64,000 bases of DNA, from assembly GCF_012927205.1 (NCBI RefSeq), contig NZ_JABBGC010000004.1:1032485-1096484 (forward strand), written 5' to 3'. The stretch is from Chitinophaga fulva. GTDB taxonomy: Bacteria; Bacteroidota; Bacteroidia; Chitinophagales; Chitinophagaceae. The notes under the pieces were generated by a model, which saw only the letters and a program-made list of their open reading frames with translations, searched no databases and was not told where the DNA came from. The position numbers and the translations under genes are program-made. Of the stretch, positions 43,780 through 51,102 are shown piece by piece; position 1 is the first letter of the stretch, and each line of letters opens with the position of its first letter.

Positions 43780-44894
43780 GGATGCTGCGTTTTATTCTGA
43801 AGAAAGAGTTCCGGCAGATTTTCCGTGACAAGACCATCCTGGCCATGATGCTGGTGATGCCAACGGTGCAGCTGATCATCCTTCCGCTGGCCATGAACTT
43901 CGATGTGAAGAATGTGAACGTGGCGGTGGTGGACAACGACCACAGTAGCTGGTCGCAGCAGCTGATCAACAAAATAGGCGCTTCGGGATATTTCCGGATT
44001 GTAGCGGCGGCGCCTTCTTTCCGTGAGGCGCTGGAGTATATTGAAAGGGAACAGGCTGATGTGGTGCTGGAGATTCCGCCTGGATTTGAGCGTAACCTGG
44101 TGCGGGAAGGTGAACAGCATATAGGCGTGTCCGTTGATGCTATCAATGGTACCAAAGCCGCGTTGGGTGGCAGTTATCTGTTGACCGTCATCGCTGATTT
44201 TAACCAGCATATCCGGTTGAATGAACGGGGAAAACCTGTTCCCGGCAAGGGTGTGAATATTGGTATTACGTATTCCAACTGGTACAATCCGCTGGCCGAA
44301 TACCGCTTTTACGTAGTACCTGCCGTGATGGTGCTGTTGCTGACATTGATCGCGGGTTTCTTGTCTGCGTTGAATATTGTGCGGGAGAAGGAGATGGGGA
44401 CGATTGAGCAGATCAATGTAACGCCGATTAAAAAATGGCAGTTTATCCTTGGCAAATTAATCCCTTTCTGGGTGGTGGGCATGGTGGTGTTTACGCTGGC
44501 GCTCACGGTGGAGCGGGTGGTGTACGGCATATGGCCGGTAGGTAGTTTCGCGCTGCTGTACCTGTTTGCCGCGGTGTACCTGGTGGCATTGTTGGGGTTT
44601 GGCCTGCTGGTGTCTACGTATACTGATAGCCAATTGCAGGCCATGTTTGTGGCTTTCTTTTTTGTGATGATTTTTATGCTGATGAGCGGGTTGTTTACCG
44701 CAGTGGACAGTATGCCCGGCTGGGCGCAGGATATCGCTGCGCTGACACCGGTGACACATTTTGTGAAAGTAGTACGTATGATTGTGCTCAAAGGCAGCAC
44801 GTTTGCCGATGTACAGAAAGAGTTTCTATACCTGGTGGCTTTTGCGGTGGTGCTCAACAGCTGGGCCATCTGGAATTACCGGAAAACCAGTTAA
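43776..44894 (+). CDS. ABC-2 type exporter permease, second of two
   Basis: 372 residues with the same layout as the preceding permease: N-terminal FRDKTILAMMLVMPTVQLIILPLA, a periplasmic domain, EKEMGTIEQINVTPIKK near 210, and five C-terminal helices. The pair probably forms the heterodimeric channel. The gene ends the operon and its last 4 bp overlap the convergent Ada-like gene. Confidence 0.92.
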   Translation: MRMLRFILKKEFRQIFRDKTILAMMLVMPTVQLIILPLAMNFDVKNVNVAVVDNDHSSWSQQLINKIGASGYFRIVAAAPSFREALEYIEREQADVVLEIPPGFERNLVREGEQHIGVSVDAINGTKAALGGSYLLTVIADFNQHIRLNERGKPVPGKGVNIGITYSNWYNPLAEYRFYVVPAVMVLLLTLIAGFLSALNIVREKEMGTIEQINVTPIKKWQFILGKLIPFWVVGMVVFTLALTVERVVYGIWPVGSFALLYLFAAVYLVALLGFGLLVSTYTDSQLQAMFVAFFFVMIFMLMSGLFTAVDSMPGWAQDIAALTPVTHFVKVVRMIVLKGSTFADVQKEFLYLVAFAVVLNSWAIWNYRKTS

Positions 44895-45154
44895 CCCTGT
44901 TGTGTTTTCCACCTGCGGTAGGCTTCCGGCATACAATGCCCGCAGGGCCGGTATCCCAGGGCCTGTGCTTCGGCTTCTCCTGAAAAGAATACCCGGTTGT
45001 TGGTCAGCATTCTTTTGCCGGAACGGCAGGAGAGCAGTCCGTATATTTTCAGCCGGCGGTTGCCGCCCAGCGTCAGCTGCCCTTCCTGCCTGAGCCGGCA
45101 TATCTGCCGGTTGCGCGCCATGGCGCTCTGTCCCATTGCTGCATGATAAAACAT
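44891..45154 (-). CDS. Stand-alone Ada-type metal-binding domain protein
   Basis: 87 residues matching the N-terminal zinc domain of Ada: KIYGLLSCRSGKRM, NRVFFSGEAEAQALGYRPCGHC, EAYRRWK. Visible zinc ligands are C43, C71 and C74. The fourth Cys of E. coli Ada (the CxxxC pair that accepts methyl groups) is not complete, so a methyl-transfer role is doubtful. No HTH or MGMT domain follows. It lies 6 bp downstream of a 2OG-Fe(II) oxygenase gene read in the same direction, which suggests a small DNA- or RNA-alkylation response unit. Confidence 0.82.
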   Translation of the reverse strand: MFYHAAMGQSAMARNRQICRLRQEGQLTLGGNRRLKIYGLLSCRSGKRMLTNNRVFFSGEAEAQALGYRPCGHCMPEAYRRWKTQQG

Positions 45155-45160
45155 AATGCC

Positions 45161-45874
45161 TTAGGTTAATGCGTCGTGGAAAATGATGCCCAGCGTATGC
45201 CTGTTACCGTTATGAACCGGGCTGACGCCGTGTTTCATATTCACCCGGTAATATCCTTTGCTGCCTTTAACGGGCCTGAAGTTGGTGGTGAAGATGAGCA
45301 TGCTGCCTTTCCGTGGTTGTAACACATTGACTTTGGATTGTGCCCGGGGGATTTGTTCGGTGAGAACGAACTCGCCGCCGGTATAGTCTTCTCCCGGTTC
45401 GTTCAGGAACAGCACGACCTGTAACGGGAAATAAATATCGCCGTAGAGGTCCTGGTGCAGCGTATTAAAGCCACCGGCGCCATATTTCAGGATTAATACC
45501 GTGGGTTTGTCCTGCCCGGCGGTTTTGCACTGTTGCAACAGCTCTTCATGTGTGTCAGGGAAAGTTTTACCTGTTTGCAGCACCTCCATCCATTTGTTGG
45601 CCACCGGTGCAATGTGCGTGTACACTGTTTGCCGCATGGCGGTGATCAGCGAAGACAACGGGTATTTAAAGTATTTGTATTCCCCGCTGCCAAAGCGATA
45701 GCGTTCCATGACGATCGTCTTGCGATAAAGATCGGGAGAAGCATAATTCCTGATCAGCTGGTGGCATTCTTCTTCCGTCAGTACATTATCTACCACACAG
45801 AATCCTTTGTCGTGCAGTGTTTCGGTGATACCGGCCCAGTCCTTTGTTTCCAGCCGGTTAATGATGTTGTTCAT
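45161..45874 (-). CDS. 2-oxoglutarate/Fe(II) dioxygenase
   Basis: 237 residues with the double-stranded beta-helix facial triad: H140 and D142 in LHQDLYGD, H215 in MKHGVSP, and 2OG-binding R225 in NRHTLGI. It is soluble, with no signal peptide. The resemblance is to general 2OG oxygenases rather than classical AlkB. The pairing with an Ada-like zinc protein makes repair of alkylated nucleic acids the leading guess, though hydroxylation of a protein or metabolite is equally possible on sequence alone. It is the first gene of the two. Confidence 0.88.
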   Translation of the reverse strand: MNNIINRLETKDWAGITETLHDKGFCVVDNVLTEEECHQLIRNYASPDLYRKTIVMERYRFGSGEYKYFKYPLSSLITAMRQTVYTHIAPVANKWMEVLQTGKTFPDTHEELLQQCKTAGQDKPTVLILKYGAGGFNTLHQDLYGDIYFPLQVVLFLNEPGEDYTGGEFVLTEQIPRAQSKVNVLQPRKGSMLIFTTNFRPVKGSKGYYRVNMKHGVSPVHNGNRHTLGIIFHDALT

Positions 45875-46061
45875 ATGTCGTAATTATATCGTTACAAAAG
45901 TAGGATGACTACCATCCATCAGAAACCCGTTTCTTGCGGTTTTGAAATGTGTTATCGGTTTTATAACTTTCGGTTATGGATGATAATCAATTGTGATGAT
46001 AACAACTCTGAGGCTGCTATTATCTTTGAGCTATTGAATTGTGTTCGGAAACTATAGTACA

Positions 46062-47057
46062 ATGAAAACAGACTGGATTCCCGTTTTGCTCTTTGCCACT
46101 ACCGGCCTCGTAGTAGCAAAAGAATGCATCAGCGCCTACCGTCAAAAGAAAAAAGATGACGAGGCTTTCGCCGCCTGGCTTACGACCCACCAGCCGGAAA
46201 ATGTTTGGAGTGGCTCAGCCAGCAGCCAGATACCCAATTCCACGGAGCGTGGCCGCCTGATACAATATGGCCACGACCTGATCGCCAACACCGCGCAATA
46301 CCTGGGACCGCAGGGCGCTGTTGCGCAGATCTCCAATGGCATGAACTGCCAGAACTGCCATCTGCAGGCCGGTACGGTCCCTTATGGCAACAACTTCGGC
46401 AAGGTGTATGCCACGTATCCGTTGTTCCGTGCCCGTAACAACGGCGTACAGACCATCTACGACCGTGTGAAGGACTGCTTTGAAAGAAGCCTCAACGGTC
46501 ATGCACCGGACACCAACAGCCGAGAGATGCAGGCTATATACGCCTACATACAATGGCTCGGTGAAGATGTGCCGAAAGGTACCAAACCGCAGGGCACCAG
46601 TATCATGAAGCTGCCGTATCTCAACCGGAGCGCGAACCCTTCCGCCGGGATGCTGGTGTACAAAGAGAAATGCAGCAGCTGCCACGGTAAAGAAGGAGAG
46701 GGGCAGCCCAGTCCGGTTGGGCCAGGGTACAGTTACCCGCCCTTATGGGGACCGCATAGTTATAACGATGGCGCCGGACTTTACCGCTTAAGTAATTTTG
46801 CCGGCTTCGTATATAACAATATGCCGCTGGGAACAAACTATCACCAGCCGATGCTTTCAGAAGAAGAGGCCTGGGATGTGGCGGCGTTTGTCAACAGCCG
46901 GCCCCGGCCACATCTCAACCAGGAGAGCGATTGGAAGGTAGTGGCTAAAAAGCCGGTGGACTTTCCTTTCAAACCATACACGGACACTTTTTCGGAGCAG
47001 CAACATAAATTTGGTCCTTACCAACCGATAAAGGAAGCGCAACAACTCACAAAATAA
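46062..47057 (+). CDS. TsdA-like dihaem cytochrome c (thiosulfate dehydrogenase type)
   Basis: 331 residues from the ATG at 46062, with an N-terminal signal/anchor helix. The first haem site is CQNCH, followed by DCFERSLNG, whose Cys corresponds to the unusual axial haem ligand of TsdA. The second haem site is CSSCH. The domain order matches TsdA, which joins two thiosulfates into tetrathionate or works in reverse as a tetrathionate reductase. It is exported and periplasmic. It is the first of three closely spaced genes, with a DsrE protein and a binding protein. Confidence 0.88.
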   Translation: MKTDWIPVLLFATTGLVVAKECISAYRQKKKDDEAFAAWLTTHQPENVWSGSASSQIPNSTERGRLIQYGHDLIANTAQYLGPQGAVAQISNGMNCQNCHLQAGTVPYGNNFGKVYATYPLFRARNNGVQTIYDRVKDCFERSLNGHAPDTNSREMQAIYAYIQWLGEDVPKGTKPQGTSIMKLPYLNRSANPSAGMLVYKEKCSSCHGKEGEGQPSPVGPGYSYPPLWGPHSYNDGAGLYRLSNFAGFVYNNMPLGTNYHQPMLSEEEAWDVAAFVNSRPRPHLNQESDWKVVAKKPVDFPFKPYTDTFSEQQHKFGPYQPIKEAQQLTK

Positions 47058-47067
47058 AAACCCAGAT

Positions 47068-47529
47068 ATGAAGAAATTCCTTGTAGTTCCATTGATGATG
47101 ATGATGTATACCGGTTACGCACAAACGACCGATGCCCAGCTGCGCCAAAACCGCGAATACACCGGCGCAGTAGCCAAACAGAAGCAGTACCATGCCATCT
47201 ATCAGCTTGACAAGAATGATCCTAAAGTAATTCAGAAAGCCATCCGTAATATCAATAATGCACTGAATGACCCACGCCTCAAAGGCAAGTTGCAGATAGA
47301 GCTGGTGGCTTTCTCCGCCGGTACAGACGCCTATCTCAAAGGCAATGAATACGAAGAAGCGCTGAAAGCACTGGTAGGCCGCGGCGTAATTGTAGCGCAA
47401 TGCCAGAACACCCTTGAAGAAAGAAAGATTCCGAAAGAACAGCTCTATGACTTCATTGCACTGGTGCCCAGCGGCAATGGGGAATTGATCATCCGTCAGG
47501 CCGAAGGCTGGTCTGTTGTTAAACCGTAA
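47068..47529 (+). CDS. Exported DsrE-family protein
   Basis: 153 residues with a signal peptide (MKKFLVVPLMMMMYTGYAQ) and a DsrE/F-like fold: KGKLQIELVAFSAGTDAYLKGNEYEEALKALVGRGVIVAQCQNTLEE. A single Cys near residue 113 could carry a persulfide, as in DsrE/TusD-type sulfur carriers. Periplasmic DsrE proteins are less common than cytoplasmic ones. The location between a TsdA-like cytochrome and a binding protein supports a role in sulfur-compound handling. Confidence 0.85.
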   Translation: MKKFLVVPLMMMMYTGYAQTTDAQLRQNREYTGAVAKQKQYHAIYQLDKNDPKVIQKAIRNINNALNDPRLKGKLQIELVAFSAGTDAYLKGNEYEEALKALVGRGVIVAQCQNTLEERKIPKEQLYDFIALVPSGNGELIIRQAEGWSVVKP

Positions 47530-47533
47530 GCTT

Positions 47534-48454
47534 ATGAAAAGATTGTTTTTCCCCGTGCTGTTGCTGACAGCACTAGCCCATAGCGCCTATGCGCAGGACC
47601 ACCGCTTCGATCCGCCGTGGAACAAACCACCGGAAAGCAAGGTAATGTTTACCGTGCCTGGTGTGGATAATGTACCGGATCTATATGGTGATATCAATGA
47701 TCCACAGCTGGTAGTGTTTTTCGCCGGTAATCAGTTTATGTGCATCGATGAGCTGCTGGCAGCTTTTAAACAGCAATATCCCATTTATCAACGCGTGTTC
47801 GCGGAAACACTGCCACCAGGCATCCTGGCGCAACAGATAGAAGGCGGTTCGCTGACGCTGGGCAATATGCGGATTACGCTGAAGCCCGATGTGTACACTG
47901 CCGGTAAGACGCGTATCAACGCCATGACAGATCATTTCAGTCGTACGGAAGTATATGCCTATAATAAACTGGCGCTGATGGTGCCTAAAGGCAACCCTGC
48001 GAAAGTGAACAGCCTGGGCGACCTTGCGAAGCCGGGTGTGCGCATAGCCATGCCTAATCCTGCCTGGGAGGGCATTGGCAAAAGAATTGAAGAAGCTTAT
48101 GTGAAAGCAGGCGGTGAGCAGCTGAAGCACCAGATCATGGATGCAAAAGTGAAAGACAGCACCACTTTCCTGACGCAGATCCACCACCGGCAGTCACCCA
48201 TGCGGATACTGTACCGCCAGAGCGATGCCGCGCCAGTATGGTATTCTGAAGCCTGGTACCAGCAGATGATCGGTCATCCGGTATCACTGGTAACCATTCC
48301 TGATAAACATAATATAACGGCCACGTATATGGCGGGGCAGTTGAAAAATGCGCCGCATCAGCAAGCTGCGGCCGATTTTATGGATTTCCTGGTCAGTGAT
48401 AAGGCGAAGGCTATTTACCGCAAGTACGGCTTTAGTGTAGAACAGCCCGGTTGA
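47534..48454 (+). CDS. Exported ModA-like solute-binding protein without a transporter
   Basis: 306 residues from the ATG at 47534 (MKRLFFPVLLLTALAHSAYA, signal peptide), 4 bp after the DsrE stop. Family II binding fold: LVVFFAGNQFMCIDELLAAFKQQ, AYNKLALMVPKGNPAKVNSLGDLAKPGVRIAMPNP, and a C-terminal ADFMDFLVSDKAKAIYRKYGF, as in ModA/WtpA molybdate or tungstate receptors. No permease or ATPase follows. It may deliver an oxyanion or sulfur compound to the neighbouring enzymes, or act as a sensor. It ends at a strong terminator. Confidence 0.85.
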   Translation: MKRLFFPVLLLTALAHSAYAQDHRFDPPWNKPPESKVMFTVPGVDNVPDLYGDINDPQLVVFFAGNQFMCIDELLAAFKQQYPIYQRVFAETLPPGILAQQIEGGSLTLGNMRITLKPDVYTAGKTRINAMTDHFSRTEVYAYNKLALMVPKGNPAKVNSLGDLAKPGVRIAMPNPAWEGIGKRIEEAYVKAGGEQLKHQIMDAKVKDSTTFLTQIHHRQSPMRILYRQSDAAPVWYSEAWYQQMIGHPVSLVTIPDKHNITATYMAGQLKNAPHQQAAADFMDFLVSDKAKAIYRKYGFSVEQPG

Positions 48455-48466
48455 GATACAACTAAA

Positions 48467-48501
48467 AAAAGAAAAGGTGACCACTGGTCACCTTTTCTTT
48501 T
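48467..48501. terminator. Bidirectional terminator
   Basis: GAAAAGGTGACC at 48471-48482, loop ACT, and its exact complement at 48486-48497, flanked by A and T runs. It lies between convergent genes. Confidence 0.9.
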
Positions 48502-49006
48502 ATCTGCGTGAAGATTGGAGATGTGAGCAAAAGTCCATAAAAGAGGGTGCTATCAGGATAGCATCCTCACTTTCTTCCGGGACCATCAGTTTTATAATTC
48601 CGGTTTTTAAGTCTAGCCAGTAGTCGTGGTCGCCACCATCGCCGGCAAAAGGAAGATGGGTTTCGCAGAACTTTTTCATGGCAGGGGAATATCCTTTTCT
48701 TCTCTCCCAAACATCCCTGACAGAAAGCAGCACGGGGGAATCATCTCCGGTATGCCGCGGAATAAAATAGAAAGACTCAATTTCCACATCGGTGTAGCCG
48801 TCTTTAGACACGTCATAAAAATGATCGCGATAAAACACACAGCCTTTGGTGAAATATCCGCCGTTAGCTGCCAGCCAGAACCTCACAAAGTCCTCCCTGC
48901 CGTTAAAATGATCAGGGAGCAAGGCATCGATGTCTGACACGGAAAGTGTTTCCCAGCTATCTTCGAGCAACAGATCATCTCTTAAAAAAGGAATCTTGTT
49001 AGTCAT
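48500..49006 (-). CDS. SMI1/KNR4 (SUKH) family protein
   Basis: 168 residues, acidic and soluble. Recognisable SUKH features are an N-terminal SDIDALLPDHFNGREDFVRFWLAANGGYF and a mid-strand block DYWLDLKTGIIKLMVPEESEDAILIAPSFMDFCSHL at the end. The family is widespread as immunity proteins against bacterial toxins, and also occurs as a general interaction fold. No toxin gene is adjacent, so it could be an orphan immunity gene. The gene lies 18 bp upstream of the stop of the methyltransferase gene's reading direction. Confidence 0.75.
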   Translation of the reverse strand: MTNKIPFLRDDLLLEDSWETLSVSDIDALLPDHFNGREDFVRFWLAANGGYFTKGCVFYRDHFYDVSKDGYTDVEIESFYFIPRHTGDDSPVLLSVRDVWERRKGYSPAMKKFCETHLPFAGDGGDHDYWLDLKTGIIKLMVPEESEDAILIAPSFMDFCSHLQSSRR

Positions 49007-49023
49007 CTATCCGTAATTATAGA

Positions 49024-49782
49024 TTAGGACAACTGGCCCCAGTACATCCGGGTGGTATAATGAATGGTGATATACCCATCTTCCTGGAACTGGTCAAACA
49101 GCTGTTTGAGATCAGCCGCCAGCGCGGGGTAACGGTCGTCTTCCCGGGAAGGCATATACGAAGAAGACAGCAGCCTGCCTTCCAGCCCGTTGTAGTCGAA
49201 CACCTGTTTGTTGGCAAACTCTGTGAGCGTTACGGATGATGGATGATAGAACTGTTCTATGACAGCGATATCTATATTCCGATGATTAAGCTCCTTGTAT
49301 TGGTTGCCATGGCGTTCAATCAGTTGTTCGTAGGCCTTTTCAAATGGAGAGCCGGTCATTCTTTCATTCCATATCAGCACCACATATCCTGTTGATTTTA
49401 ATATGCGCTGAAACTCAGTACGGGTAGTTTCCTGATTGAACCAGTGAAATGCCTGCCCCGCTATGATCACATCGATGCAATGTTTTTCGAGGGTCGTATG
49501 TTCTGCAGTGCCATCTACCGCGTTGAACTCCGGGTAATCTTTCAGCAGTTCTTCACTTTTCTCCCTCATCTCTTTGTTAGGCTCTACTCCCAATACGGTA
49601 TAGCCTTTTTGAAGGAACAATTCAGAAGAGATGCCGGTGCCTGAACCGATATCGGCTAATAACATGCCGGGTTGTAGTACAGACTGTTGTTCCAGGTAGG
49701 TGATCATCTCTATCGGGTAGTGTGGCCTGTATTTTACATAATCTTCCACACGGTTACTAAAGCGACTGGTATTATTTTGCAT
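49024..49782 (-). CDS. Class I SAM-dependent methyltransferase
   Basis: 252 residues. The SAM motif I is LLADIGSGTGISSELFLQKG, with VLGVEPNKEMR as motif II and VIIAGQAFHWFN as motif IV, the FHWF form common in UbiE-like and trans-aconitate-methyltransferase-like proteins. The acceptor is unknown. It reads in the same direction as the SUKH gene and the imine-reductase-like gene, with short gaps. Confidence 0.88.
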   Translation of the reverse strand: MQNNTSRFSNRVEDYVKYRPHYPIEMITYLEQQSVLQPGMLLADIGSGTGISSELFLQKGYTVLGVEPNKEMREKSEELLKDYPEFNAVDGTAEHTTLEKHCIDVIIAGQAFHWFNQETTRTEFQRILKSTGYVVLIWNERMTGSPFEKAYEQLIERHGNQYKELNHRNIDIAVIEQFYHPSSVTLTEFANKQVFDYNGLEGRLLSSSYMPSREDDRYPALAADLKQLFDQFQEDGYITIHYTTRMYWGQLS

Positions 49783-49843
49783 ACTTACAATATTAATAAT
49801 ATTTTGTCGCTTGGGAAAACGTGTGGAAGATGATGTACCAGAC

Positions 49844-50719
49844 TTAGTAGGTCTTGTAAGCCGCTGCTACGTGCTCGTTGCCATAGCCTGCATCCTGGGC
49901 GCGTTTGAAGATACCTTTAATAAAGGTGGGTACTTCAGCGGAGATGTTGGCATCTTTGGCATGTTGGATAAACATGTCCATGGAGCCGGCGCAGAGGTTC
50001 AGCGAGCTGTGGTTGGCGTTGTAGTTGCCCGCGCCAATAATGTCACCCTGTTGTTTGAGCATTTCTCCCAGTGCCGGCGCCAGTTGGAACATCATATTGC
50101 CCAATGCGGTAGCCGTCAGCCCTTCTGACTCGAAAAGTTTAATGCTGTGGAAAAATCCGCCCATCGCACTGAAGAGGACGGAGAGGAAGCCCATGTCCCA
50201 GGTGGAGGCGGCGCCCGGGTCTTCTCCCATGTATTGTAATGCGCCGGCAACGGATTTTAACGTGGCCTCACTTTGCGTATAGGCGTCTTTGTTACCGGAC
50301 ATGAAAAATACGGTGTCTGGTCGTCCTACCTGATCGGGTACCGCCATAATGGCGCCGTCAATATAGGTGATGCCTTCTTCACTGGCCCAGGTGTTAAATT
50401 CACGTGCTTCCTGCGGAGTACCGGAGCTGAGCTGTACAAATAATTTTCCTTTTAAAGCGGCTGTTGCCCCTGCTGTTTCCAACAGTGTACGGCTCACGGG
50501 ATAATCGGTCACGCAGAAAATAACCACCTCGCCTGCGGCGATGGCTTCCGTCACACTGCTGGCCACAACGGCCCCCAGCTGCTGCAATGGCACCGCCCTG
50601 GCGGCACTACGGTTCCAAACAGTTACGGCATGTCCCTGCTTTAGAAATGAACGTACCAATGCTGCACCCATATCTCCTAATCCTATTACGCTAACGTTTT
50701 TCTTTACTGCTGTTGTCAT
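49844..50719 (-). CDS. NADP-dependent imine-reductase-like oxidoreductase
   Basis: 291 residues. The N-terminal Rossmann motif is VIGLGDMGAALVRSFLKQGH with NRS after it, a 6-phosphogluconate/beta-hydroxyacid dehydrogenase type. The C-terminal helical domain contains YIDGAIMAVPDQVG, YMGEDPGAASTWDMGFLSVLF and GFFHSIKL, closest to the imine reductase group. These reduce cyclic imines or iminium ions with NADPH. The physiological substrate is unknown. The upstream gap of 380 bp leads to the iron-uptake operon on the other strand. Confidence 0.85.
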   Translation of the reverse strand: MTTAVKKNVSVIGLGDMGAALVRSFLKQGHAVTVWNRSAARAVPLQQLGAVVASSVTEAIAAGEVVIFCVTDYPVSRTLLETAGATAALKGKLFVQLSSGTPQEAREFNTWASEEGITYIDGAIMAVPDQVGRPDTVFFMSGNKDAYTQSEATLKSVAGALQYMGEDPGAASTWDMGFLSVLFSAMGGFFHSIKLFESEGLTATALGNMMFQLAPALGEMLKQQGDIIGAGNYNANHSSLNLCAGSMDMFIQHAKDANISAEVPTFIKGIFKRAQDAGYGNEHVAAAYKTY

Positions 50720-50877
50720 CGTTTTATATTTTTTATCATTGATGACACAAATGTCAAATGAATCAGGATGCTGAACAATAAGGGCAAAAATCTTCAGATA
50801 CGGACATTTTTTTCCGGGTACTTAACCAAATATTCGCAATGCGGAAAAAAATCGGGGTATAATTTTTCCTGATATCG

Positions 50878-50893
50878 AAAATGATTTCATTTT
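50878..50893. promoter_or_regulatory. Fur-box-like operator
   Basis: Palindrome AAAATGATTTCATTTT, with arms AAAATGA and TCATTTT, resembling the core of a Fur site. It lies 8 bp upstream of a TACTTTTG promoter box at 50902-50909, so binding would block the -33 region. It precedes an iron-uptake-type operon. Confidence 0.4.
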
Positions 50894-50901
50894 TCGTGAG
50901 A

Positions 50902-50909
50902 TACTTTTG
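50902..50909 (+). promoter_or_regulatory. Candidate -7 promoter box of the TonB-receptor operon
   Basis: TACTTTTG fits TAnnTTTG exactly. A transcript from here would have a 5' UTR of about 190 bases containing the 37-bp tandem repeat. No clear -33 box is visible. Confidence 0.4.
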
Positions 50910-50991
50910 CACCCGGTCAATTACCTATAACACATTGTACATTCTTTTCCGGAAATGTAGCTCCGGATACTGACCAGACAATCATGTATCG

Positions 50992-51065
50992 TTAAAAAAG
51001 GTGGGAATTCCTGCCCGGTATTGTATTGTTAAACATGGCGGGGATTCCCGCCCGGCATCGTATTG
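50992..51065 (+). repeat. Two tandem 37-bp repeats with a hairpin
   Basis: Units 50992-51028 and 51029-51065 are identical at 30 of 37 positions, each starting TTAAA and ending GTATTG. Inside each is a 16-bp symmetric stem, GGTGGGAATTCCTGCC or GGCGGGGATTCCCGCC. The changes within the stem keep pairing as RNA. They lie 37 bp before the receptor ATG. Confidence 0.6.
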
Positions 51066-51102
51066 CCTATACCCAACGGAACGAACTAACAATATATAAA
51101 CA

